A stretch of DNA of 24,055 nucleotides. Origin: JAEUIA01 sp034440255. GTDB lineage: Bacteria; Planctomycetota; UBA1135; GCA-002686595. The position numbers and the translations under genes were made by a program. The first letter of the stretch is position 1. Every line of letters starts with the position of its first letter. The notes under the pieces were generated by a model that saw only the letters and a program-made list of their open reading frames with translations, was not told the DNA's origin and made no database searches. This document shows positions 1 through 7,767 of the stretch, one piece after another. Location: the NCBI GenBank assembly GCA_034440255.1, contig JAWXBU010000018.1, forward strand, positions 1 through 24,055. Direction: 5' to 3'.

Positions 1-30
1 CGACAGGGGGGCCCCACTTGGTCGCCGGGC

Positions 31-178
31 CAGCACACTTGGCCGCCACGCCCCTTTTCTTCTCTTGACAGAATTCCTGGCAGGTGAATGGCGGTATTCC
101 GCCACTCACCTGTCAGGAATCAGCGCTGCGAAGCACGCTTGTGTAGTCCTTTGCTTCCAGTTGCCCTCGCGTTGCTCT
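31..178 (+). repeat. Left arm of large inverted repeat
   Basis: This arm is the reverse complement of 322-469, with position k pairing with position 500 minus k. I count about seven mismatches over roughly 148 bp. It contains a 48-bp near-perfect palindrome at 73-120. The arms are separated by a 143-bp unique spacer (179-321). Arms of this length and identity suggest a duplicated non-autonomous mobile element or a palindromic intergenic repeat family; nothing in the spacer encodes a recognisable protein. Confidence 0.85.
73..120. repeat. 48-bp palindrome in left arm
   Basis: The half-sites run from 73 to 94 and 99 to 120 around a 4-base centre. Only two positions in the 22-bp stem are not Watson-Crick; on the plus strand they read as one G-T and one A-C pair. 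As RNA or single-stranded DNA this would form a very stable hairpin. No T-run follows it, so it does not look like an intrinsic terminator. Confidence 0.8.
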
Positions 179-321
179 CCTGCTTCGTGCGGTGAGAGGG
201 CGATACCGCGCTTCTGAAATCGGAATGAAGCGGCCTCAGAAAAAGGCTCAGCCGACTCGCACGATGGTTTTGGTTCGACGTGATGTCAGTTTGAAATGAC
301 GCGCGCGAGCCGCGGGGGAGA

Positions 322-469
322 AGAGCAGCGCGAGGGCAACTGAAAGAAAAGGACTACACAAGCGTGCTTCGCATCGCTGATTCCTGACAGGTGAGTGGCG
401 GAGTACCGCCATTCACCTGCCAGGAATTCTGTCAGGAGAAGAAAAGGGGCGTGGCGGCCAAGTGTGCTG
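322..469 (-). repeat. Right arm of large inverted repeat
   Basis: This is the inverted copy of 31-178. It also contains the 48-bp palindrome, here at 380-427. Immediately outside it, 470-523 is an extra segment with no counterpart on the left, after which homology to the outermost left segment (15-50) resumes at 524-558. The right side therefore carries an insertion or a partial duplication relative to the left. Confidence 0.85.
380..427. repeat. 48-bp palindrome in right arm
   Basis: This is the inverted copy of the palindrome at 73-120, with half-sites 380-401 and 406-427 and a 4-base centre. It keeps the same two imperfect stem positions, so the asymmetry was present before the arms were duplicated or has been kept in both. 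Confidence 0.8.
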
Positions 470-691
470 AGTTCTTCGGACTGTTGGGTCAGCACGGAGG
501 GAAGCGTCGAGACTGTTCGATGTGTGGCGACCAAGTGTGCTGGCCCAGCGACCAAGTGCGACCTCGCTACGACACAGCAGTTCGACCGACGACGTCCCTT
601 GCGGCCCCGCTCTGGCCCAGTTCGGTCCCAACTCGGAATGTTCCAGTGACGGCGAACCTGTCGAGCGCGACCAAGCGCCCGTTCTCGGCAC

Positions 692-1330
692 TCACTTCAC
701 GCGCGGCGCCAGCAAGCCCATCCCAGTGTCTTGTTCCTGTGGAGAATGCTGCAGTACGAGCTCGCCGCACAACGGATCCAAGTCATCGCGACTGGCGAGG
801 TGCAAAACCGCGCCGATATTCGGCAAGCGGAGCGGCGTCACACCGAGTTGCTCCGCCTTCGCTACTTCAGCCGCAACCCGCACAGCATCGATTCGCTCCG
901 GCAACTCTCTGGCGCCGAACCAGATCGGCGTCGAGGCCAAATCGAGCGCCAAAGTCCCATCGCGATTGCGCTTCGACGGCACGATCGCGATCACACGACC
1001 GGACTGTTCGCCATGATTGATGCGCTCGACCGTTTCCGTGCCCGCATACAACACCGGCTCTTCCATCTGTGTCGGTTGGACCAAGCCGGTGTCGACCTCG
1101 AGCACCACGAGCCAACCCGCGTCGAACGTCGGTTTCTCAGCACGCCACTCGTGAGTCCAAGCTTTTTGGAGAGTGAACGGCGTCGCCACAACGATCGCGT
1201 GCACGCCGCCGACTTTCGGATTCGCAACGACCACAGGCCGACGATTCTCGACGGCGACCGTCGGCGAAAGCGTGCTGTACAACGCGAGCGCAAGACCGGT
1301 GACGGCGCACAGAACGATGATCTTCTTCAT
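692..1330 (-). CDS. Secreted protein of unknown function
   Basis: This encodes 212 residues. The N-terminus has two lysines, a hydrophobic run of about 18 residues (around 4-21) and a plausible Sec cleavage site after a TVA near residue 26, so export is likely. There is no lipobox. An AGAGG ribosome binding site lies about nine bases before the ATG. I do not recognise a domain. The mature part looks like a small mixed alpha/beta protein with short hydrophobic strands. It begins 13 bases after the stop of the secreted hydrolase upstream and is probably co-transcribed with it, so an accessory role to that enzyme is possible but unproven. No terminator is obvious after the stop. Confidence 0.7.
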   Translation of the reverse strand: MKKIIVLCAVTGLALALYSTLSPTVAVENRRPVVVANPKVGGVHAIVVATPFTLQKAWTHEWRAEKPTFDAGWLVVLEVDTGLVQPTQMEEPVLYAGTETVERINHGEQSGRVIAIVPSKRNRDGTLALDLASTPIWFGARELPERIDAVRVAAEVAKAEQLGVTPLRLPNIGAVLHLASRDDLDPLCGELVLQHSPQEQDTGMGLLAPRVK

Positions 1331-1343
1331 GGGTTCGTTCCTC

Positions 1344-3332
1344 TCACCGCACGCACAAGGTCAAGTCGTCGAAACCCAAACGCCCCGCCGGTGTGCCTGT
1401 AGGCTCACCGAACAAGAAGTCGATCCGCGTGAGATTGGACAGATCGAGCTGCGACGCTCCACGCCGGAAATCGCGGATCGGAATGCGCACGGTTTCGAAA
1501 TCCGCACCCCAACCCTGGCCTCCGCCACAACCGGTCCGCATGTACGGCTCTTCGATGCCGCCACCGTAGGTTCCGATGTGGATCGAGCTCTCGGTCCCCC
1601 ACGCATCGGCCAATCGGACCGTGAACGTCAGATCCTTGAGCTCCGACAAGGTGGCCGCCGCGCGCGGAAGTTGTGCAGCCCGGAAGCTGATGAATTGATA
1701 CGGCGTCCAGTCCGGAACCGCCGGTACCGTGTCGAACGAGAGGAAGAACCCCGGACCATTCCATTCGAACACGATACCGCGCGTCGTGTCATTCGTGCCA
1801 CCGAGCGTGATCCCGTTCATCGGATCCGTCGCACTCGCCGTGAACACCGTGTCGAGGTCGTCGAAGCGTCCTTCCACGAGACCCGGCGTGTTCCACACCA
1901 TCGCACCGCCCGAGCTCGCGATGCCCGGCCCGTTCGCCACCTGGAAGTCGTCGATGATGAAGTCGCCGACGGCCGGATCTTCGCGGTACATCAGATCGAT
2001 GTTGACGCACACCGATTGCGACGTGCCCGGCGAACGGAATTCCTCCCACTGGCGATAGAAACACTCGCGCGCGACGTCGACACCTTCGAAGTAGTGCTTC
2101 GCGAGCGGCAGCAAGTAGGCCTTCATCAAGGCGTGCGTGTCCGTGCGTGAGATCTGGCACGGCCCGGCGGTGAACGTCGACGTCGCACCGCCGTGGAACG
2201 AGCCGTGTCCGACTCCGTGCAACGAGATCGATTGACGCGTCTTCGTCGCTCGATCGTGCAAGTGGAAGGTCTGGCACTGCTCGCAACTCGGGCAACCGTT
2301 CACGTCGTCGTCGCCGCCACCCGTCCACAGGCTGAACGGCACGTCGTGCGGGTTCGAGATCGTGAGCCCCTGAAAATCGGTAGGCGCAATGCTCGAGACG
2401 AAGCGCAGGGACTGCTTGGTGAAATTCACCGGCGTGTACGTGCCGTCGAAGATGCGGTCGTACGCGATGACGACGCCCTCTGCACCGCGACTATGTCCGA
2501 TCCACCCGATGCGCGTGGTGTCGAGGTGACCTTGCAGCGCTCCGCCCGCGATCGTGGTCAGGTGCGAGAGCAAGTATTCGGTGTTCGTGAGCGTGGTCGT
2601 AGCCGCCGCCTCGGGCCCAGGCATCGTGTTGTTCTGATGGCTCATCACGATCACGCCGTACGACGCGAGGTGCGTGCCGATGTGGTCGTACCATGTGTAA
2701 TCGTGGCCGTTTCCGTGACTCACGACGATCAACGGCAGCGCACCGAGCGCGGCGATGTTCGTCGGGTAGTAGAGATCCTGTCCGAGCAACGCACCGCCGC
2801 TGTAGATGACTTCCGTGACGGCGTAAGGACCGGGCAGCGCGGTCGGCGCCAAGATGTAGAGTCCCGGTTCATCCTGGACGCCGTCGATCCAATCGCCGGT
2901 CGAGAGCAGCGCATCGTGATCGAAATCGACGACGACGTCGTAGCCGACACCTAGAGATGCGCCCGCGGCTCCGCTCAAGAGGCCGGTGTCGATCACGAGA
3001 CGATTGGCGGTCACGTCTCCCGCTTGAACCGTGATCGGGCGCGGCGTGCCCGATACGTCGACGAGCGCACCATCGAGTTCCCACTGCGCGCTGGTGCGAT
3101 GCGCGACGACGTAGACATCGGCAGTCGCGCCCACGAGCTGCGGATATTGATCCGTGTCGAACGCGATCTCGACTGACGAGCCTTCGAACCAAGCGCGCTC
3201 GTAAGTGAACCACGGGTATTCCTGCACCGAACGACCGGCGAGATCGATCGACACGATCCCTGGCGGCAATTGGGGCAGCGCAGTGGCGGAAGCGACGGGG
3301 ACGACCGAGGCAAGCAGTCGGGCTAGTTTCAC
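1344..3332 (-). CDS. Secreted serine alpha/beta hydrolase with C-terminal beta module
   Basis: This encodes about 662 residues. I chose the GTG at 3332 because AGGAG lies 11 bases upstream (3344-3348) and the product then starts with a classic signal peptide (MKLARLL followed by a hydrophobic stretch ending ASA near residue 18); a GTG at 3365 would add 11 residues. An alpha/beta hydrolase domain spans roughly residues 170-430, with the nucleophile elbow GHSRG (Ser281), an acid candidate in GGGDDD (341-343) and a histidine candidate in HGVGHGSFHG (372-380). The fold resembles lipase, cutinase and polyester-hydrolase relatives. A CPSCEQC cluster (347-353) sits beside the acid loop. The last 200 or so residues look like a beta-rich sugar-binding or jelly-roll module. 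The substrate is probably an extracellular ester; which one cannot be told. Confidence 0.8.
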   Translation of the reverse strand: MKLARLLASVVPVASATALPQLPPGIVSIDLAGRSVQEYPWFTYERAWFEGSSVEIAFDTDQYPQLVGATADVYVVAHRTSAQWELDGALVDVSGTPRPITVQAGDVTANRLVIDTGLLSGAAGASLGVGYDVVVDFDHDALLSTGDWIDGVQDEPGLYILAPTALPGPYAVTEVIYSGGALLGQDLYYPTNIAALGALPLIVVSHGNGHDYTWYDHIGTHLASYGVIVMSHQNNTMPGPEAAATTTLTNTEYLLSHLTTIAGGALQGHLDTTRIGWIGHSRGAEGVVIAYDRIFDGTYTPVNFTKQSLRFVSSIAPTDFQGLTISNPHDVPFSLWTGGGDDDVNGCPSCEQCQTFHLHDRATKTRQSISLHGVGHGSFHGGATSTFTAGPCQISRTDTHALMKAYLLPLAKHYFEGVDVARECFYRQWEEFRSPGTSQSVCVNIDLMYREDPAVGDFIIDDFQVANGPGIASSGGAMVWNTPGLVEGRFDDLDTVFTASATDPMNGITLGGTNDTTRGIVFEWNGPGFFLSFDTVPAVPDWTPYQFISFRAAQLPRAAATLSELKDLTFTVRLADAWGTESSIHIGTYGGGIEEPYMRTGCGGGQGWGADFETVRIPIRDFRRGASQLDLSNLTRIDFLFGEPTGTPAGRLGFDDLTLCVR

Positions 3333-3398
3333 GAGGCGTGTGACTCCTACAGACGAAAGTACCACGATCTAGCGCGCGCGTGGCGCTCGGCTACCCGA

Positions 3399-4454
3399 TC
3401 AAATGCGCTTCTTCGACACGCCGTGCGCGCGAGCTCCGAAATCGATCAGGCGCGCCAGCATCGAACGCATCTCGCTGCGGCGCACGATCGCGTCGACTTG
3501 ACCCTTTTCGACAAGGAATTCCGCGCGTTGGAAGCCCGGCGGGAGCTCTTGTTTGAGCGTCGTCGCGATGACCCGCGGACCGGCGAATCCGATGAGCGCA
3601 CCGGGTTCGGCGAGCGTCACGTCGCACACGGATGCGAAAGAAGCGGTCACGCCGCCCGTCGTCGGATTGGTGAGCACACAGATCGAGAATCCGCCCGACT
3701 CGTTCAAACTGGCGAGTGCTGCCGACGTCTTGGCCATCTGCATCAACGACAACATGCCCTCGTGCATGCGTGCGCCGCCGGAGCTCGTGAAAATGACGAG
3801 CGGTTCGCGGCGCGTGCGCGCGAGGTCGCACGCGAGAGCGATCTTCTCGCCGACGACTTCGCCCATCGATCCGCCCATGAACGAGAAGTCGAGCACGGCG
3901 AGAACGATCGGACGCTCGTCGATCGTGCCCGTGCCGAGGATCAAGGCCTCGTTCTGTTTCGTGCGCTCGACGGTGCGCCGGACCTTTTCGCTGTAAAGCA
4001 CCGAGTCTCTGAAGTGCAAACGATCGAGCGCAGTGAGCTCCGCGTACAGTTCCTCGAACGTGCCCTCGTCCATCACCATCTTCACGCGCGCACGACCGGG
4101 CAGCGTGAAGTGGAACTCGCAGGCCGGGCAAACCATGCCCTTTTCCTCGAGTTCCTTGCGGTAGATCATCTGCCCGCAGCTCTCGCACTTGAGCCACAGA
4201 CCTCCGGGCATCTCCTTTTTCTTCCAGCGCGAGCGCTTCTCTTGCTGGAGCGGTGCTTCGAGATCTTCCTTCGTGACGTCGGACTCGCCGTACGCGCCGT
4301 CGTCCTCGCGCTCGGGCTCCAACTTCGCTCGCGGCTCGTCGAGGATCGGCGGAACCGCTTTCGCGGCGCGCTTCTCCTCGGGCTTGTCGTTCGACTTCTT
4401 CTTGCCGCGCGGTTCTGGATCGGTGGGACGTGTGCTCATGAATTCAGGGGGCAT
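3399..4454 (-). CDS. accD: Acetyl-CoA carboxylase carboxyltransferase subunit beta
   Basis: AccD with AccA transfers carboxyl from carboxybiotin to acetyl-CoA, making malonyl-CoA, the first committed step of fatty-acid synthesis. The product is 351 residues. The N-terminal zinc ribbon is complete (C90, C93, C109, C112), and the crotonase-fold core shows SSGGARMHEGMLSLMQMAKTS and NPTTGGVTASFA, both family hallmarks. The first 80 or so residues form an unusual Lys/Glu-rich, probably disordered extension. The start is uncertain: the ATG at 4454 overlaps the 3' end of rpe by 11 bases and has a weak GAGA upstream, while the ATG at 4439 lies five bases after the rpe stop with no visible ribosome binding site. 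Either way it looks translationally coupled to rpe. Confidence 0.95.
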   Translation of the reverse strand: MPPEFMSTRPTDPEPRGKKKSNDKPEEKRAAKAVPPILDEPRAKLEPEREDDGAYGESDVTKEDLEAPLQQEKRSRWKKKEMPGGLWLKCESCGQMIYRKELEEKGMVCPACEFHFTLPGRARVKMVMDEGTFEELYAELTALDRLHFRDSVLYSEKVRRTVERTKQNEALILGTGTIDERPIVLAVLDFSFMGGSMGEVVGEKIALACDLARTRREPLVIFTSSGGARMHEGMLSLMQMAKTSAALASLNESGGFSICVLTNPTTGGVTASFASVCDVTLAEPGALIGFAGPRVIATTLKQELPPGFQRAEFLVEKGQVDAIVRRSEMRSMLARLIDFGARAHGVSKKRI

Positions 4455-5136
4455 GCGTCAGTCTCGCGGTAGAGGCCTCGGCGCCGGCGCGAAACCGCGC
4501 GAGCGTCGCGTTCATGTCGGGAACACCGAACAAAGCCGAGCCCGAGACCATCACATCGGCACCCGCAGCGGCGCACAACGGGATCGTCTCGGCGTTCAAG
4601 CCGCCGTCCATTTCGACGTGGCCCTCGAAGCCGTGCGCTCGCACGGCGCGGGTCTTCGTGAGCACGTCCGGAATGAATTTTTGGCCCCCGAACCCGGCGA
4701 AAACACTCATGACGAGCACGAGGTCGACGGCGTCGAGGATGGGCAGGATGCGCTCGATCGGAACATCCGGATTGAGCGAGATGCCGACCACCTGGATGCC
4801 CAGGCGGCGGAATTCGGCGACGGTGGCGCGGGCTTCGCGCTCGCCGGCGCAGGTCTCGATGTGAAACGTCAGAACGTGGGCGCCGGCGGCGGCAAAAGCA
4901 GGCGCGTAGCGGAGCGGCTCGCTGAGCATCAAGTGCACGTCCAGCGGGACGCGGGCGACGCGCTTGAGGGCCGAGACGACCGGCGGTCCGATGGTCAGAT
5001 TGGGCACGAAATGGCCGTCCATGACGTCCACGTGCAGCCAATCGGCGCCGGCGTTCTCCGCGCGGCGTACCTCGGATTCGAGGTTGGCGAAGTCCGCCGA
5101 GAGGATCGACGGCGAGATGAGGATCGGGCGCTTCAT
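4444..5136 (-). CDS. rpe: Ribulose-phosphate 3-epimerase
   Basis: Rpe interconverts ribulose 5-phosphate and xylulose 5-phosphate in the pentose phosphate and Calvin pathways. The product is 230 residues, the usual size for this TIM-barrel enzyme. SPSILSADFANLE opens the barrel, HVDVMDGHFVPN carries the metal-binding His and catalytic Asp, HLML supplies the second His, and EMDGGLN holds the second catalytic Asp. The loop normally read as NPGFGGQ is FAGFGGQ here. I chose ATG 5136 because it aligns with the family N-terminus; ATG 5154 would add six residues and neither has a strong ribosome binding site. It lies 71 bases after pgk and overlaps accD. Confidence 0.95.
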   Translation of the reverse strand: MKRPILISPSILSADFANLESEVRRAENAGADWLHVDVMDGHFVPNLTIGPPVVSALKRVARVPLDVHLMLSEPLRYAPAFAAAGAHVLTFHIETCAGEREARATVAEFRRLGIQVVGISLNPDVPIERILPILDAVDLVLVMSVFAGFGGQKFIPDVLTKTRAVRAHGFEGHVEMDGGLNAETIPLCAAAGADVMVSGSALFGVPDMNATLARFRAGAEASTARLTHAP

Positions 5137-5207
5137 CGAGAGGGCGCCCAGCATAGTCTCTGGAGCCTCACGAGTCAGATAGCGCGTTTTTCGGGCCTGG
5201 GGTGCGC

Positions 5208-6401
5208 TCAGCGGGGCGTTTGGAGCACCGCGATGCCGGGCAGCAGGGTCCCCTCGAGGAGTTCTAGGCTCGCCCCGCCGCCGGTCGAAATGTGCTTGAT
5301 CTGCGCGGCCAGGCCGAGCATCTCGATCGCCGCGACGGAGTCCCCGCCGCCGATGACCGTGTAGCCGGGGCAAGCAGCGACGGCTTTGCCGACGGCTGCG
5401 GTCCCGGCGCGGAACGCCTGCCACTCGAAGACGCCCATCGGGCCGTTCCACACGACCGTCTTCGCGCTCGCGATTCTGTCTGCGAACAGTCGCTGCGTTT
5501 TCGGGCCGATGTCGAGGCCCATCAGGCCGTCCTGAATGTCGACGGCGTCCACGGGGATCGCCTTCTCGCTCTCGGCGAAGGCTGCGGCGCACACGTGATC
5601 GAGCGGTAGGAGCACTTCGACCTTGCGCGCGTCCGCTTTCGCGAGTGCCGCCTTCACGCTCTCGATCTGATCCTGTTGCACGAGCGACTTGCCGACCTTG
5701 TGGCCGCGCGCGGAGAGCAACGTGTACGCCATGCCGCCGCCGACGAGGATCGTCGAAACCTTGTCGAGCAAGTTGTCGATCACGGCGAGCTTGTCACTGA
5801 TCTTCGCGCCACCCAGGATCGCGACGTACGGCGTGGCCGGCTTCTCGAGCACGCGTTGGAACGCGGCGATTTCCTTTTCGAGCAAGCGCCCCGCGCACGA
5901 CGGCAGGATGCGCGCGACGCCGCACACCGACGCGTGATCGCGGTGCGAACTGCCGAACGCGTCGTTCACGAACACGTCGCCGTTTTGCGCGAGCTCTTTG
6001 GAGAACGCGGCGTCGCACGTTTCGTCACCGGGGTGAAAACGCACGTTTTCCAGCAGGATCAGGCTCTTCGGCGAGGCCGTTTCGATTCGTGCACGCACGT
6101 CGGCGCCGATGCAGTCGTCGAGCTTCACGACGTCGAGTCCGGACAACTCCTTCAAGCGCGCAGCCACCGGCGTGAGGCGCATCGACTCGACGACCTTTCC
6201 CTTCGGACGACCGAGGTGGCTCATCAGGACAGGCCGACCGCCGCGCTTCAGAATTTCTTGGATCGTCGGGAGCGCCGCACGAATGCGCGTGTCGTCGGTG
6301 ATCGCACCGCGCTCGTCCTGCGGCACGTTGAAGTCGACGCGCACGAGAACGCGTTTGCCCTTGAGATCCAAATCGTCGAGTCGCGGCGCTTGAAGGTTCA
6401 T
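5208..6401 (-). CDS. pgk: Phosphoglycerate kinase
   Basis: Pgk makes ATP and 3-phosphoglycerate from 1,3-bisphosphoglycerate in glycolysis, and runs in reverse in gluconeogenesis. The product is 397 residues, standard for bacteria. RVDFNVP (21-27) and SHLGRPKG (61-68) are the N-domain substrate motifs, and GGAKISDK, WNGPMGVFE and GGGDSVAA are the nucleotide-side motifs. The start is ATG 6401, with a GAAGTGA-like ribosome binding site that overlaps the stop of gap; only five bases separate the two genes, so they are surely one transcript. The frame stays open far upstream, but that part is a shadow of gap. Confidence 0.97.
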   Translation of the reverse strand: MNLQAPRLDDLDLKGKRVLVRVDFNVPQDERGAITDDTRIRAALPTIQEILKRGGRPVLMSHLGRPKGKVVESMRLTPVAARLKELSGLDVVKLDDCIGADVRARIETASPKSLILLENVRFHPGDETCDAAFSKELAQNGDVFVNDAFGSSHRDHASVCGVARILPSCAGRLLEKEIAAFQRVLEKPATPYVAILGGAKISDKLAVIDNLLDKVSTILVGGGMAYTLLSARGHKVGKSLVQQDQIESVKAALAKADARKVEVLLPLDHVCAAAFAESEKAIPVDAVDIQDGLMGLDIGPKTQRLFADRIASAKTVVWNGPMGVFEWQAFRAGTAAVGKAVAACPGYTVIGGGDSVAAIEMLGLAAQIKHISTGGGASLELLEGTLLPGIAVLQTPR

Positions 6402-6406
6402 CGCGG

Positions 6407-7441
<1,035 letters not shown>

Positions 7442-7767
7442 GTGGATCTAGCTCTTCTCTGGGGTAGGGATGCGTTTTGGATTCAGGGGGGAACGGACCG
7501 TTCGAGCGGCGGGATCTGCTCGCCTCGCGGCAGGGAGCGCGCTTCGAAACACGGGTAGAAAGTGGGTTTTCTGCTGCGCGAGCGCAACGGTGCCCAGTGC
7601 CGGTTCAGAGCGCGCGTTTCCTTCTCGTTATCGGGGACCGAGGGTACTGCGCCTCGCGGGAGGGATCAACGTGCTCTGCCCCTCTCGAATTCGCGGCGAG
7701 AGTGCCCCGATGACGCGTTGGGAGAGCTACCTTCGCTGCCGCAGCGAGAGATCCGCTGAACGCCACC
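7442..7767. other. Divergent intergenic region between gap and tilS
   Basis: These 326 bases lie between two diverging genes and should hold promoters for both. I could not identify a convincing -35/-10 pair on either strand by eye. The clearest structure is a 13-bp perfect palindrome at 7491-7503. Long open frames cross the region, but they have no domain and continue into tilS in the wrong register. Confidence 0.6.
7491..7503. promoter_or_regulatory. Candidate operator palindrome upstream of gap
   Basis: GAACGGACCGTTC is a perfect inverted repeat of two 6-bp half-sites around one base. It lies 50 bases upstream of the gap start, where a dimeric regulator could control the glycolytic operon. 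The regulator is unknown, and a palindrome of this length can occur by chance. Confidence 0.25.

Larger units (their letters stand above)
1..691. other. Gene-free left edge dominated by repeats
   Basis: I see no convincing coding sequence here. The open frames cross the inverted repeat in several registers and none has a recognisable domain or a good ribosome binding site. The stretch holds a large inverted repeat (arms about 31-178 and 322-469), an outer 35-bp segment present on both sides (about 15-50 and 524-558), and several copies of a short GCGACCAAGTG-like motif. From about 560 to 691 it is plain sequence downstream of the minus-strand gene that ends at 692. No transposase or integrase is visible, but the element may extend left of the window. 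Confidence 0.6.

Noticed and set aside
73..427. The palindromes as a CRISPR array
   Set aside because: There are only two copies, they are in opposite orientation as part of longer inverted arms, and there are no evenly spaced spacers or cas genes.
3423..4472. Long plus-strand frame opposite accD
   Set aside because: It has no recognisable motif and a His/Arg/Glu-rich composition typical of antisense frames in GC-rich genes; accD on the other strand is certain.
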